A stretch of DNA of 64,000 bases, taken from Bradyrhizobium zhanjiangense. Lineage in GTDB: Bacteria > Pseudomonadota > Alphaproteobacteria > Rhizobiales > Xanthobacteraceae. Position 1 is the first letter of the stretch. Every line of letters starts with the position of its first letter. This document shows, piece after piece, positions 36,976 through 46,912 of this stretch. The notes below the pieces were generated by a model. That model was not told the DNA's origin, made no database searches, and saw nothing but the letters and a program-made list of their open reading frames with translations. Both the position numbers and the translations under genes were made by a program. Location: contig NZ_CP022221.1 in the NCBI RefSeq assembly GCF_004114935.1, positions 2,687,001-2,751,000 of the forward strand. Direction: 5' to 3'.

Positions 36976-37902
36976 CTAGCGAGGCTGCAGATATCGCTTT
37001 TCGGCCGCGGCGAGCTCGTCATACCTCAGAAGCTCGAATATCTCGCTGAGCGGGGCGATATGGGATTCAATGCCGGCAACGCCCTCTTGAGCTGCGATAC
37101 TATCGCAGATGCGCCGCATTGCAGCTGCCGCAGCTCGCAAGGAGTGATTGGCCCAGACGACCGTGGAGATCCCCGCATCACGAAAGGTTGACACTGGTGT
37201 TCGATAGTACGTCGTCGGAACAATCACAACGGGTAGCCGGTTCCGCCACTCGCTGACAAACGAAAGCATTTCGTAAGCGGTACTTTTTCGCGAGTGGATC
37301 AAGATTGCATCGGCGCCTGCCTCGGCATAGGCATGAGCACGCGAGATGGCTTCATTCAATCCATGTCCAGCGATCAGCGCTTCGATCCTAGCCACGAGAA
37401 CAACGTGTTCAGCGACCGTGTCCTTCACGGCCCGCAGACGACCGGAGAATTCATCGATATCGGCGAGCGGATGCCGCTCATCAATGAGCGAGTTCAGCTT
37501 CGGGAAGCAGCTGTCCTCAAGCGAGACGCCCGCCGCGCCAGCCTGATAAAGTTTGCGTGCGAGGAGGCGAGCATTGTTGAAATTGCCGAAGCCCCCATCA
37601 CCGTCAACGAGCACAGGTAGCTCGGTTGAGTCCACTATGCGTTCGACGCTCTGGACGAGCTGGGTCCATGAAGCTTCACTGGCATCCCGATAGCCGAGCG
37701 AGCTGGCAATCGACAGGCCAGACGCCCAGAGCCCCTTGAATCCCGAGCGCTGGGCGATCGTGGCAGACAGGCCATCATGCGCTTCCATCAGAAACGACAG
37801 ATCATCATTCGAGCACACCTGGGCACGAAGCATTTCGACTGGCGACGGCTGTGCGCATTGACGACCTGCGGTAGGCCGAACGGCTTGTGGTTGATACTGC
37901 AT
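36976..37902 (-). CDS. pepM: phosphoenolpyruvate mutase (PEP phosphonomutase)
   Basis: 308 residues. PepM converts PEP to phosphonopyruvate, making the C-P bond that starts nearly all phosphonate biosynthesis. Matches: LMEAHDGLSATIAQRSGFKGLWASGLSIASSLGYRD, LVDGDGGFGNFNN (metal Asp residues; usually DGDTGYG), the gating-loop motif EDSCFPKLNSL, ARIEALIAG (Arg) and LIHSRKS (His). In the usual EDKxxxKxNS motif the first Lys is Ser here; the second Lys, Asn and Ser needed for mutase activity remain. Phosphonopyruvate hydrolase is a close relative, but the NS pair favours a mutase. No phosphonopyruvate decarboxylase lies nearby. Confidence 0.85.
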   Translation of the reverse strand: MQYQPQAVRPTAGRQCAQPSPVEMLRAQVCSNDDLSFLMEAHDGLSATIAQRSGFKGLWASGLSIASSLGYRDASEASWTQLVQSVERIVDSTELPVLVDGDGGFGNFNNARLLARKLYQAGAAGVSLEDSCFPKLNSLIDERHPLADIDEFSGRLRAVKDTVAEHVVLVARIEALIAGHGLNEAISRAHAYAEAGADAILIHSRKSTAYEMLSFVSEWRNRLPVVIVPTTYYRTPVSTFRDAGISTVVWANHSLRAAAAAMRRICDSIAAQEGVAGIESHIAPLSEIFELLRYDELAAAEKRYLQPR

Positions 37903-38261
37903 GCCTAAATCCTGGAAGCCGATCGTCGACTAGCGACAACGTCACTGTTCATATCTTTTTGGGGGAATGTCGATCAATGACCAGCGTTGGTAGTTTATTG
38001 GGGCGTAAAAGCTTGCATGATCGCCATAGGGTTGGCGCCGAACGCTAGCCTGTCGTTATGGTCGGATGAGCGTCGAGCCGACACGCTGGAAAGGAAAACT
38101 TTGGTGCAAATGAAAGATCTGGGCTCGCGAGCCGCGTGCTACGACCCTTCACAGAGCATTCAGCCCTGGCGGGAGGAGCGCCTAGTCAAAGGGTGATATC
38201 CAGCTCTCACAGATGTTGAAATATCGACTGCTACGATTGTCGTAAATGCTGCTATTGCGTC
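37903..38261. other. upstream region of pepM
   Basis: A 69-residue plus frame at 37987-38196 has no known motif. Otherwise only leader sequence. Confidence 0.3.
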
Positions 38262-38275
38262 GCGACATATGTCGC
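38262..38275. promoter_or_regulatory. 14-bp perfect palindrome upstream of LuxR-type gene
   Basis: GCGACATATGTCGC, with outer symmetry TTGCG...CGCAA around it. It lies about 103 bp before the -24 element at 38378, a usual distance for an enhancer-binding activator. The binding protein is unknown; a LuxR-type or response-regulator dimer would fit. Confidence 0.45.
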
Positions 38276-38377
38276 AATCCCGTCGTGAGGGCTGCAGTTC
38301 GATGGCAGTCTCCCGAGAATGGACCGGCAATCTCCCAAGAACTTGTCCTGCCGCGAGAGTTTGCGTGTGCCACTGAG

Positions 38378-38393
38378 TGGCATGGCACTTGCT
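38378..38393 (+). promoter_or_regulatory. sigma-54 type -24/-12 promoter
   Basis: TGGCATGGCACTTGCT has GG at 38379-38380 and GC at 38391-38392, exactly 10 nt apart, and matches TGGCA/TTGCT. The expected start near 38403 gives a leader of about 25 nt to the ATG at 38428, which is ideal spacing for that gene. Confidence 0.6.
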
Positions 38394-38427
38394 GATCTCG
38401 TTCTTGTCCTCTCGGCAGGAGAAATTC

Positions 38428-38640
38428 ATGGCGGATGCGCAAGAAGTTGTGCTGTCGGAACGGGAAAAACAGTGTTTGCGATGGGTGGAGAAGGGGAAGT
38501 CATCCTGGGCCATCGGAGTCATCCTGGACGTGAGCGTGAACACCGTCAACTTTCATATCAAGAATGCGATGCGAAAGCTGGAAACGATCAGCCGCACCCA
38601 GTGCGTTGTCAAGGCGCGGCGTCTGGGTCTTCTTGACTAA
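38428..38640 (+). CDS. LuxR-type HTH-only protein
   Basis: 70 residues from ATG 38428, with AGGAGA about 8 nt upstream. It is essentially only the GerE/LuxR DNA-binding domain (LSEREKQCLRWVEKGKSSWAIGVILDVSVNTVNFHIKNAMRKL), closest in look to quorum-sensing LuxR proteins. The autoinducer-binding half (about 160 residues) is absent and not recognisable upstream. It could be a free-standing regulator or antagonist, or a gene remnant. A well-placed sigma-54-like promoter and palindrome upstream argue that it is expressed. Confidence 0.75.
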   Translation: MADAQEVVLSEREKQCLRWVEKGKSSWAIGVILDVSVNTVNFHIKNAMRKLETISRTQCVVKARRLGLLD

Positions 38641-40084
38641 CGGCCGCAGTTTCGTTGCCGCTGAAGAGGGCGTGCGTCTATTTCGTCGCCGATTGTCACG
38701 GGGCGCCGTGGACCACTAGTGAGGTGAGATCACCGCCGCATAACGCTCTTGAAAGCTCGACCGCGAGTCGGATCCCTATGTCGACGTTGTGATCGGTCCG
38801 TTCCCCCTGCTGCGGATGCGGCGGGGCCGTATGCGTCTCGCAAGAAGAGAGGTGATCGTAGCGGCTTAGGTACTGAAGTCGTGCTCATCGGAACGGCGGG
38901 TAGATGGCCTAGGCCGCACACGAAGACGGCGGTCATAGTTCGTAAACACAGTTCCAAAAGCGTGCGTCTGGTAGACGTTGTTGCACCATACGCTAGCGCT
39001 CTGCGCGCTCAACCAAGTGCGGGCGATCCTCACAAGCGTAGCTAGCAGAATGAACTACCCTTTCGCGGACTGGTAATGCGAAGGTTGCGTTTCCCGATAA
39101 TCTAGATGATTCGAGTCGTAAGCTGGATATGTTTGCGGCGGGGGCCGCGATCCGGGTATTTCTGGAAAGGCACGCGACACGAAGTCGATATGACTGAGTT
39201 GGACCACGACCAGAGGGCGTCATCGATGATTTCGAAACTTGGCAGTATCGGGACGGCGTTGAGGAGGATTCGGGGCACGCAACACAGCTCATATACATCT
39301 CCATGAGGTGGGTACGACGCGTACGGAGCATTAACGACGCACGCCCCCGTTAAACTGGTCAAACATTCGAGCTGCAATTTCGCTGTCGCATAGCGGGGAG
39401 CCGGCGGTATTGTTTGTGCCGCCGCCAGAGCATCAAGCCGACCACATCGGAGGTATCCTCCTCACGGTATGAAAGGGGCATGTCATGGAAGGGGATCGTA
39501 TCACCACACAGGGCCGCAACGCTGATAGAGCCAAGCTCGTGGCCGCGGCAGCTTGAAAGTAGCTTCTCTGCAGGTTTCTACCTCGTATCGGATGCGCGAT
39601 GATGCGCCACGCGCGGACGACGCCAGGAGCCCTATGACGGCCGTCTATATCGTACTGTCGCGATGCCGGAGCAGGCGGCCGATGTTGGCGAGCAAGATCT
39701 GCGACATCCAGAGGACTGACTACTCCATAGACTCGTCAATGCGCGCTCGCGCCATTCAAATGGTGCCGATCAGGACGGTGACTTCGCCACAGCGCCCCAA
39801 TCTTCCTAGCGTCGAGGCCCATTGTGCGTCGCCGGCTACGACGAGCAACGCTCGGCTTGCACTCATCAAATCGATGAAGCCAAACGTCGTCTTGCCTTAG
39901 TCCGACAAATTCTCGCCGCATCCGCCACGATCGCCTTGAAGTCCTGGTTGGATGTGCAATCCGACCATTTTGCTCGACTGGTCAGCTTTCCGAAAGCTAG
40001 ACCTGCCATCGTGGCGTAGTGGAGATATCTCGGGGCTGATGTACGACTGCATCGAACGTAAACATCGCCAAAGGGAGTTACGAG
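38641..40084. other. gene-poor stretch, 1.4 kb
   Basis: No gene I can support. The plus frame around 39106-39306 includes FWKGTRHEVDMTELDHDQRASSM, which loosely resembles a beta/gamma-crystallin repeat and might be a fragment. Just before otsA, GGTTCGAATCC at 40086 resembles a tRNA T-loop, but no tRNA can be folded around it. Confidence 0.3.
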
Positions 40085-41947
40085 ATGGTTCGAATCCATG
40101 ACGCGCTCGACACCGCAACGTTGGATTCCAGCAGCACATCCGGCGCGACCCAGCAAGATGAAACCTTAGGCCAAGCGGCCTTCGCCTTGCACCTCGACGA
40201 GATACCGTTGGAGCAGGAGCGAGAAGGAGGTGCAGGTCCTTCCCATGCTGTTGCGTCGGGCGACGCGGAGCATCGCTCGGTAAACCAGCAACCCGACATG
40301 AAGCTGGTCGTCATTTCGAACCGCATTGCGCCGTTCGACCCCAATAAACCCCAGACCGGCGGGCTTGCCGCGGGTCTCGAGCCGGTGGTGGAACGTTCCG
40401 GCGCGGTTTGGATAGGATCTTCGGAGACCCGCGGCGACGGGATCGAGCGGCCCCTGCCACTGGTGCCGACTGGTGCAGGCCACGTCGCCAGGCTCGATCT
40501 GCCGGCCACGGACCATGCTGGCTACTATCGAGGTTATTCGAATTCAACGTTGTGGCCGGCATTGCACTCCTTGCCGGACCGGATGTCGGGCTCGGAAGAG
40601 GATTATGGCAGCTATCGCAGGATCAACGACTTCATCGCGCGCGCGGCTTTCGATGTACGAGATAGGGACGCATTCTGGGTGCATGATTATCATTTGCTCC
40701 CGCTCGGGGGCGATCTGCATAACATCGGCGTCGAGCGGCCGACCGGCTTCTTTCTGCACACGCCATGGCCAACGCCCGACATGATAGAGCGCGTACCCAA
40801 TTATCGCGAACTGATGAAGTCGATGCTGGAATACGATCTGCTCGGCTTTCAGACTAACCGGGATCTGAACAATTTCTTGGCCTGCCTGCGAACCTATTTC
40901 GGGCTGGACAGCAAGGATGGCGTCGTGACCACGGAGCGTGGCCAGACGCGACTGCAAAAATTCCCAATCGGTATCGATCCCAGGCAATTCGCAGAGTATC
41001 TTGCGGCAGAGCTCTCGCCCGCAGAGCAAGAAAAAATCTCGTCATTATTGCAAAACTTCGAGGGCGCCAAGTTTGCGATCGGCGTCGACCGGCTCGACTA
41101 CACGAAAGGCATCGACAAACGCGTCGAAGCGTTTAACCAGCTCCTGGCGGCCGAGCCGGGCAGCATCTCGCTGTTGCAGATCGCGCCGTCCTCACGCGCC
41201 GACGTCGACGAGTATCGAAAGTACAAGGAGGACGTGGAGAATGCGATCAACCATGTCAATGCCCAGCATGGCACAGAGGAGTGGAGGCCGATCCACTACA
41301 CGAATGAGCCGTTCAGCCAGGCTGCACTCGCGCGTCTTTACCGCGCGGCACATGTATGTGTCGTCACGCCGCTGCGCGATGGCATGAATCTCGTAGCGAA
41401 AGAATATGTTGCTGCCCAAGATCCGAAGGATCCCGGCGTTCTGGTATTATCGAAGTTTGCTGGGGCGGCTGAAGACTTCAACGAGGACGAGGCGCTGCTG
41501 GTGGATCCAAACCATCCCGAAGAAATCGCAGCCGCTATTTCGAAAGCGGCCAATATGCCGCTTGAGGAGCGTGTCAGGCGCTGGCGGTCGATGATGGATA
41601 AGATTGAATCCTATACCATCCACGACTGGTCGGCGGACTACCTCCGGGAGCTGGACAAGAGCCGCATCACCGTTCCGGCTGATCAGTTCCACCATCTCGG
41701 TCTCGGCTGGACAAACGAGGCTCAAATGCCCCTGTATCAAAATTATGCCGCGGCGCTGACCGCCTATAACGAGATCGATCCCGCTGATGCCGCTTTGAAG
41801 GAGGCTGCTTATGCACACGTGAAGTCAGCCTTTGTGGCTTTAGCGGCTCCACTGAAGCATACACAGGATAGACTCTGGGATCTGCCGGCGCCGACAGCTT
41901 CACGCGATGGTCATGGCGGACAAGAGCTCGTTGCCCGCGAGGACTGA
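40085..41947 (+). CDS. otsA: trehalose-6-phosphate synthase (GT20) with N-terminal extension
   Basis: 620 residues if it starts at ATG 40085, which has AAAGGGAG at good spacing. OtsA normally begins at the equivalent of MKLVVISNR (ATG 40298), leaving a 71-residue acidic, low-complexity extension of unknown role; ATG 40298 has no ribosome site. Joins UDP-glucose and glucose-6-phosphate to trehalose-6-phosphate. Motifs: TGGLAAGLEPV, WVHDYHLLPL, FFLHTPWPTPD, DRLDYTKGI and LRDGMNLVAKEYVA. No otsB alongside. Cytoplasmic osmoprotectant synthesis, common in rhizobia. Confidence 0.9.
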   Translation: MVRIHDALDTATLDSSSTSGATQQDETLGQAAFALHLDEIPLEQEREGGAGPSHAVASGDAEHRSVNQQPDMKLVVISNRIAPFDPNKPQTGGLAAGLEPVVERSGAVWIGSSETRGDGIERPLPLVPTGAGHVARLDLPATDHAGYYRGYSNSTLWPALHSLPDRMSGSEEDYGSYRRINDFIARAAFDVRDRDAFWVHDYHLLPLGGDLHNIGVERPTGFFLHTPWPTPDMIERVPNYRELMKSMLEYDLLGFQTNRDLNNFLACLRTYFGLDSKDGVVTTERGQTRLQKFPIGIDPRQFAEYLAAELSPAEQEKISSLLQNFEGAKFAIGVDRLDYTKGIDKRVEAFNQLLAAEPGSISLLQIAPSSRADVDEYRKYKEDVENAINHVNAQHGTEEWRPIHYTNEPFSQAALARLYRAAHVCVVTPLRDGMNLVAKEYVAAQDPKDPGVLVLSKFAGAAEDFNEDEALLVDPNHPEEIAAAISKAANMPLEERVRRWRSMMDKIESYTIHDWSADYLRELDKSRITVPADQFHHLGLGWTNEAQMPLYQNYAAALTAYNEIDPADAALKEAAYAHVKSAFVALAAPLKHTQDRLWDLPAPTASRDGHGGQELVARED

Positions 41948-43070
41948 CCGCGAAAAGCATAGCTTATAGCAGGACGGAGGAGCAATCCAGGCTTTGGCGC
42001 TGACGCAGTTCTTGCGGGCGGCGCAGGGCCGCACGAAATCAAGACATGACGCGAGTGGTCGATGATCGGAAGGGGGCGATACAGTCTATCTCTAAACGAC
42101 GCCGATTGCGAGTGGTGGCGGCGCCAGTCGGCGCGCTGCCGCCCGTTGATCGCTCCGCCCCGGAAAGCGCCGCTTGCTCTGGGGCCGCAACAGTTGCAGT
42201 GAGGGTTGCACTAGCCTTGAACCAGCCCGGATGATCCGACAGCAGCGGGCATTCTCTCGATCGAAAATCTCGCCCTTGATCTTCTTTGTGTAATAGGGCT
42301 TCGATGAGGACCACGGCTCGTGCGTCGGTCCCCGCGGGGGTGGGTCAGGATCGTTTAAGCTGGACCGTAGCTCCCTCAATTGCTGCTGATGCCCAGCTTC
42401 ATTTTCGCCCTTTTGCGCCAAAGAACCTGATCTGGTGCTTGTACCTGTTGTTGATTGCTGGCTCAATTTCAAGACGTGTTGGAACGTAGGCGGTTCTTAG
42501 GGCGCTTTTACTCTCCTCGTCTCGACCGCAATCCTCTCGGCAATCAGTCAACGAACCGATCTTTCGGCGTGACTAGTGGGTTTCGCGAGGAAAAAGCTCG
42601 TCCAAATCACAACGCTTGCAGTCAACGAGTCAGAGGTCGCCATGCATACCACCCTTGCCGATGTCGATCTGGCTGCTGAACAATGCGCTGCTCTTCGTGG
42701 GGATGGTACCCGTCGACAAGTCTGCCCGGTGACGCCAGCGAGAAGGGACAAGCTCATATGCGGAGGAAGGCAGCATCGCTGCATTCCGGGTTTTTGCCAC
42801 TGAAGATCAAAAACGCGGCGCTGTCTGGCAGGCGGTTCGCCGACACGCTGTGATGTCCGCTTGGCAACTAATGTCGGCAACCGAACAGGGTCGTGCAGCA
42901 ACGAACGGCTGAAACTTGCGACTCTTTAGCCGGCACGCAGCTTGCAGTGAGGGGACGCGACATAGCGCAAGCCGCGACGCTACGTCATGCGCTTGCGTGC
43001 TTTCCGCCGCTTCTGCTTGACGCTCCGCGGCCTGCGAGCGTGGCCGCTCGACCTCAGCCGGAGCAAATCC
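41948..43070. other. gene-poor stretch, 1.1 kb
   Basis: Short frames on both strands without recognisable motifs. Nothing supported beyond the leader of the peptidase gene. Confidence 0.3.
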
Positions 43071-45191
43071 ATGAAGACATCACTCCTCGTCGCCGCGCTG
43101 ATTTCGATTGCCTGCTTCATCTCCACGACGATTTCACAGGAGCGAACCGATGTGGCTCTGACTGATGATCCATTCCGTTGGCTCGAGGAGATCGAAGGGC
43201 CAGCCGCAGTGGCTTGGGTTCGCGCCGAGAACGAGAAGACGCTCGGGGTGCTTCAATCAGATCCCAGCTATCGGCACTTCTACGAACGGGCGCTCTCTAT
43301 CCTGCAGAAGGATCGCATCGCAGATATTCCATTGGAAGGGCGCGGTTTGGAGCATTTCTGGCAAGACGAGAACCAGGTGCGCGGCGTCTGGCGGCGCACC
43401 ACGCGTGAGAGCGATCGTAGCCAAGCCCCAAAGTGGGAAGCCATCCTCGACGTGGACGCCTTGGCCGTCGCCGAGAACAGAAATTGGGTCTATCGAGGTG
43501 CCAGCTGCCTTCCGCCTGAAGAGCGCCTCTGCCTAATTAGTCTTTCCGATGGCGGCAAGGATGCCGTGTCCATACGAGAGTTCGATCGCACCGCGAAGAC
43601 CTTCGTTGCGGACGGCTTTTATCTCCCCGAGGGCAAGCAGGACGTCAGCTGGGTCGATGGTGACACACTCCTTGTTGCACGGGGCTGGGGCGAGGGGACC
43701 TTGACGCAAGCCGGCTACCCCTTTGTGGTGAAGGAGCTCAAACGCGCTCAGTCGCTCAGTGAGGCTCGCGAGATCTTTCGTGGCGAGCCCACCGACAGTG
43801 AGACGCAGCCCCTCGTGCTTCGTGACAGCGAGGGTCATATTCATGCGATCGGCGCGGTCCGCGCAATCAGCTCTTTCGAGTCCGAATATGTGGTCTTCTG
43901 CACCGATGGGCCCGTCAAGCTCAATCTGCCGAAGAAGGCCGAGATCGTCACGCTCGCGTGCGGCCGTCTGCTTGTGAAACTTGACGAGGACTGGGCGCCG
44001 TCCGAGGACAACCGCTTCACGGCGGGCTCGGTGATCTCGTATGGCCTCGACGAATGGAAGCAGGATCCGCTGCGCGCCAAAGCCTCGCTTGTCTTTCAAC
44101 CCGGGCCCCGCCAGGCCCTGAGCGGGTTAACCGCCACAAAGAATTTTTTGATCCTGACGATCCTTGAGAACGTTCAGAGCAAAGCGTTCGTTTATGAGCA
44201 CGCTCAGGGAGCTTGGTCCGCGACGCCCATCCCGCTGCCGGAACATACAGGTGTCAGCCTGTCAGTTACCTACGATGAAGCGGACCGGGCCATGTTTACC
44301 GTCTCGAGCTATCTCGGACCAACGTCAGTCTGGTATTTTGATGCCGAAAGCAAAAGGCTTGAGGAATTGAAGAAGACACCGTCTGCCTTCGATGCTTCCA
44401 ACAATCTCGTGGAGCAGCTCGAAGCCACTTCGCGTGATGGCACATCAATTCCGTATTTTCTGGTGCGGCCCAAGAACACAAGGTTTGACGGCACGATCCC
44501 GACGCTTCTCTATGGCTATGGCGGTTTCCAGGAGTCGCTTCTGCCCTCTGATGTGGGGCCGGGGGGACGGCTCTGGCTCGAACAGGGCAATGCCTATGTC
44601 GTTGCGAACCTGCGCGGAGGCGGCGAGTTTGGCCCGCAATGGCATCAAGCCGCCCAGGGGGCAACGAAGCAGACGACATGGGATGATTTCATTGCCGTTG
44701 CCGAGGACCTGATCCGCCGCAAGATCACGAATCCACGCCGGCTTGGAATCATTGGCGGCAGCCAGGGTGGCCTCCTCGTTGGCGCGGCAATCACCCAACG
44801 TCCCGAGCTCTTCAACGCGGCGATCATCGAGGTGCCGCTGCTTGACATGCTTCGATACACCAAACTGGGCGCGTGCGCCTACTGGATCGGCGAGTACGGT
44901 GACCCCGCCATTGCCGAACAGCGTGCGTGGATCGAACGCTATTCGCCCTACCAGAAGCTGGTGGCGGGCAAGACCTATCCTGTTCCCTTAATTCTTACCT
45001 CCACCAAGGATGACCGCGTGCATCCAGCGCACGGCCGCAAAGCTGCCGCGAAGCTCGCCGCGCTGGGCCAGCCTTACCTTTATTACGAGAACATCAACGG
45101 AGGACACAGCGCCGCGGCCAATCTCATGGAACATGCGCGTCAACTGGCCCTTGAATACACCTATGCATCGAGGCAGCTTTGTTCTGAGTAA
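43071..45191 (+). CDS. exported prolyl oligopeptidase (S9A family)
   Basis: 706 residues from ATG 43071, chosen because MKTSLLVAALISIACFISTTISQ then forms a clean signal peptide; the frame is open upstream to 42987. N-terminal seven-bladed propeller (about 70-430) and C-terminal alpha/beta hydrolase. Catalytic Ser in IGGSQGGLLVGA, Asp in TSTKDDRVHP, His in NGGHSAAANL. DDPFRWLEEIEGPAAVAWVRAEN is the standard S9A opening. Cleaves after proline in short peptides, here in the periplasm. Confidence 0.9.
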   Translation: MKTSLLVAALISIACFISTTISQERTDVALTDDPFRWLEEIEGPAAVAWVRAENEKTLGVLQSDPSYRHFYERALSILQKDRIADIPLEGRGLEHFWQDENQVRGVWRRTTRESDRSQAPKWEAILDVDALAVAENRNWVYRGASCLPPEERLCLISLSDGGKDAVSIREFDRTAKTFVADGFYLPEGKQDVSWVDGDTLLVARGWGEGTLTQAGYPFVVKELKRAQSLSEAREIFRGEPTDSETQPLVLRDSEGHIHAIGAVRAISSFESEYVVFCTDGPVKLNLPKKAEIVTLACGRLLVKLDEDWAPSEDNRFTAGSVISYGLDEWKQDPLRAKASLVFQPGPRQALSGLTATKNFLILTILENVQSKAFVYEHAQGAWSATPIPLPEHTGVSLSVTYDEADRAMFTVSSYLGPTSVWYFDAESKRLEELKKTPSAFDASNNLVEQLEATSRDGTSIPYFLVRPKNTRFDGTIPTLLYGYGGFQESLLPSDVGPGGRLWLEQGNAYVVANLRGGGEFGPQWHQAAQGATKQTTWDDFIAVAEDLIRRKITNPRRLGIIGGSQGGLLVGAAITQRPELFNAAIIEVPLLDMLRYTKLGACAYWIGEYGDPAIAEQRAWIERYSPYQKLVAGKTYPVPLILTSTKDDRVHPAHGRKAAAKLAALGQPYLYYENINGGHSAAANLMEHARQLALEYTYASRQLCSE

Positions 45192-45916
45192 AGCCGGCGG
45201 ACGGGCTGATCGAAGCAGATAAAATGGAGACCATTGGTTGTCTCAACGTCTTCACGGTGCTCAGCTGAATTCGTCGAAGCCAAGGCGAGAGGCTGAAGAG
45301 CCGCCGGCGGCACGACGAAGTTCGTCAGATACGCAAGTTACCGTTTTGAACAGGCTACCGTTGCCGAGCGGGTTTTCCGGCTTCCCAAATACAACATGAC
45401 GAGCGGATAACTTGCCGAATGCGCTTCCCTCAGGATTGTCTCGTCAGACCCATTCGATCGACAGGGCGCGACGTGCGGTTAACATTCGAAGACGAACAGT
45501 CAAAGCGGAGCCCTGCGGGCGCCTTCGTAGCATGTCAGGGAGCTTCAATGCAGGCATGCGAGCATTGATAATCCTGCTCGACGCTGCGCAAAGGAGTTCA
45601 CGACCGCCCTGTTGTTCAACGTCGAAACCATCCGCCGGCTCTGGATGAGCGTGGCATGTTCGAGGCTCCGCAAGTCTTCTGTAAGCCGGTCGCGCGCGAC
45701 GAGTGAAGCGAAGGTCAAAACGCCATTTGGGCTGAAGACTTGAGGCGAAGTGTCCTCGACGTCAGGACGATTTTGTCGCTTGCACAATGCGCCCGCAGTT
45801 AGACCACGCGATAAAAACGAGCACGTGACCAGCGCAGCGACTCGTCTCTTGCCGACCCTCTTGATGGCCGGGAGACTCTTCGCTAGATCACAACGGTTCA
45901 CTATGGAGATGCCGCC
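45192..45916. other. gene-poor stretch before the cold-shock gene
   Basis: No recognisable gene; the later part should hold the promoter and leader of the cold-shock gene. Confidence 0.3.
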
Positions 45917-46123
45917 GTGGCAATGGGTATTGTGAAGTGGTTCAACTCGACCAAAGGTTATGGGTTCATCAGGCCTGAGGACGGAAGTGCCGACGTCTTC
46001 GTGCACATCAGTGCCGTCGAAAAAGCCGGCTATACCACCCTCGAAGAGGGGGCCCGGGTAAGTTATCAGCTCAAGGCTGGGCGTACGGGTAAGATGTCAG
46101 CTGAGGATCTCCGGGTTGGCTGA
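45917..46123 (+). CDS. cold-shock domain protein (CspA family)
   Basis: 68 residues from GTG 45917, or ATG 45923. MGIVKWFNSTKGYGFIRPEDGSADVFVHISAVE contains the RNP1 (KGYGFI) and RNP2 (VFVHIS) nucleic-acid-binding motifs. An RNA chaperone of the small Bradyrhizobium-type Csp form. Confidence 0.9.
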   Translation: MAMGIVKWFNSTKGYGFIRPEDGSADVFVHISAVEKAGYTTLEEGARVSYQLKAGRTGKMSAEDLRVG

Positions 46124-46281
46124 TCTGACCCCGCCTCCGGAAACTGCTCCCTGCAAGCGTGTTCTCGCACCTGTCGGACAATGCCTTGTGACGGCGTGCC
46201 GGGCGTTTGGCCTTTCGACGGTCGGAGTCGGCGGCCTCGCGGACCGGATCGCGCCGGCCCGGCGCGGTCTTACAATCAGGA

Positions 46282-46896
46282 TCATCGGGGTATCCGAAAG
46301 GGCTTCTTCCGCCCAACGTTCAATGAGCCGCCAACATGCAAACTCCGATCACGATCGATCAGAACTATCAGGATCGGCGAGGCGACGGCCGAATCTCGCT
46401 CCAACGATAGGCCAATCCAGAAACCGACGGCGCCGAGGCAAGTTTTCAGGCCGAGCACGTAACTGAGCGAAAGCCCAATCAGCCAGTAAGCGATGCCAGC
46501 AAAGAGGAGCTGCACGCATGTGTCCTTTAAGCCGCGAAGGCCGCCAGCCGCGATGTTTGGACGGCATCAGTCATGAAGAAGCTCGCGCCAACAAGGATGA
46601 GAGTTGCAGTCAGCTTGATCGTGGCGTCAGCGTTGCTGGTCAATTGGCCGACGAACAGCTCGGCGATTTCAAATCGTGCCGACCACCGCAATCGTAGCAA
46701 TCGCCGCGATCAGGATTTCGAGCAGCACGGCGGCAGCACCTGCTCGCCTGATGCCGGATAGATCGTTGCGGCCGAGTGCGTGTCCGACGCGTACGCTCAC
46801 CGTCATCCCGATGCAGAAGGGAATCATGAAAAGAGCAGTTGCGACCTGGAAGGCAATCTGATGGGCGGCAACGGCCGTGGTGCTGATCATACCCAT
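46282..46896 (-). pseudogene. C-terminal remnant of a MATE-family efflux transporter
   Basis: Minus-strand pieces in order: AVAAHQIAFQVATALFMIPFCIGMTVSVRVGHALGRNDLSGIRRAG (46896-46669), then in another frame ELFVGQLTSNADATIKLTATLILVGASFFMTDAV (about 46675-46560), then FAGIAYWLIGLSLSYVLGLKTCLGAVGFWIGLSL (46515-46282). All are typical of the MATE second half. The N-terminal half is missing and the rest is split by frameshifts. Confidence 0.7.
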
Positions 46897-46912
46897 CAGA
46901 AGCCTTGCTCAA

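Noticed and set aside
39106..39306. possible beta/gamma-crystallin-like fragment
   Set aside because: Only a loose resemblance over about 23 residues; no second repeat or signal peptide.
40083..40100. tRNA-like T-loop GGTTCGAATCC just before and inside the otsA start
   Set aside because: No acceptor stem, D-arm or anticodon arm can be placed around it; it is coding sequence.
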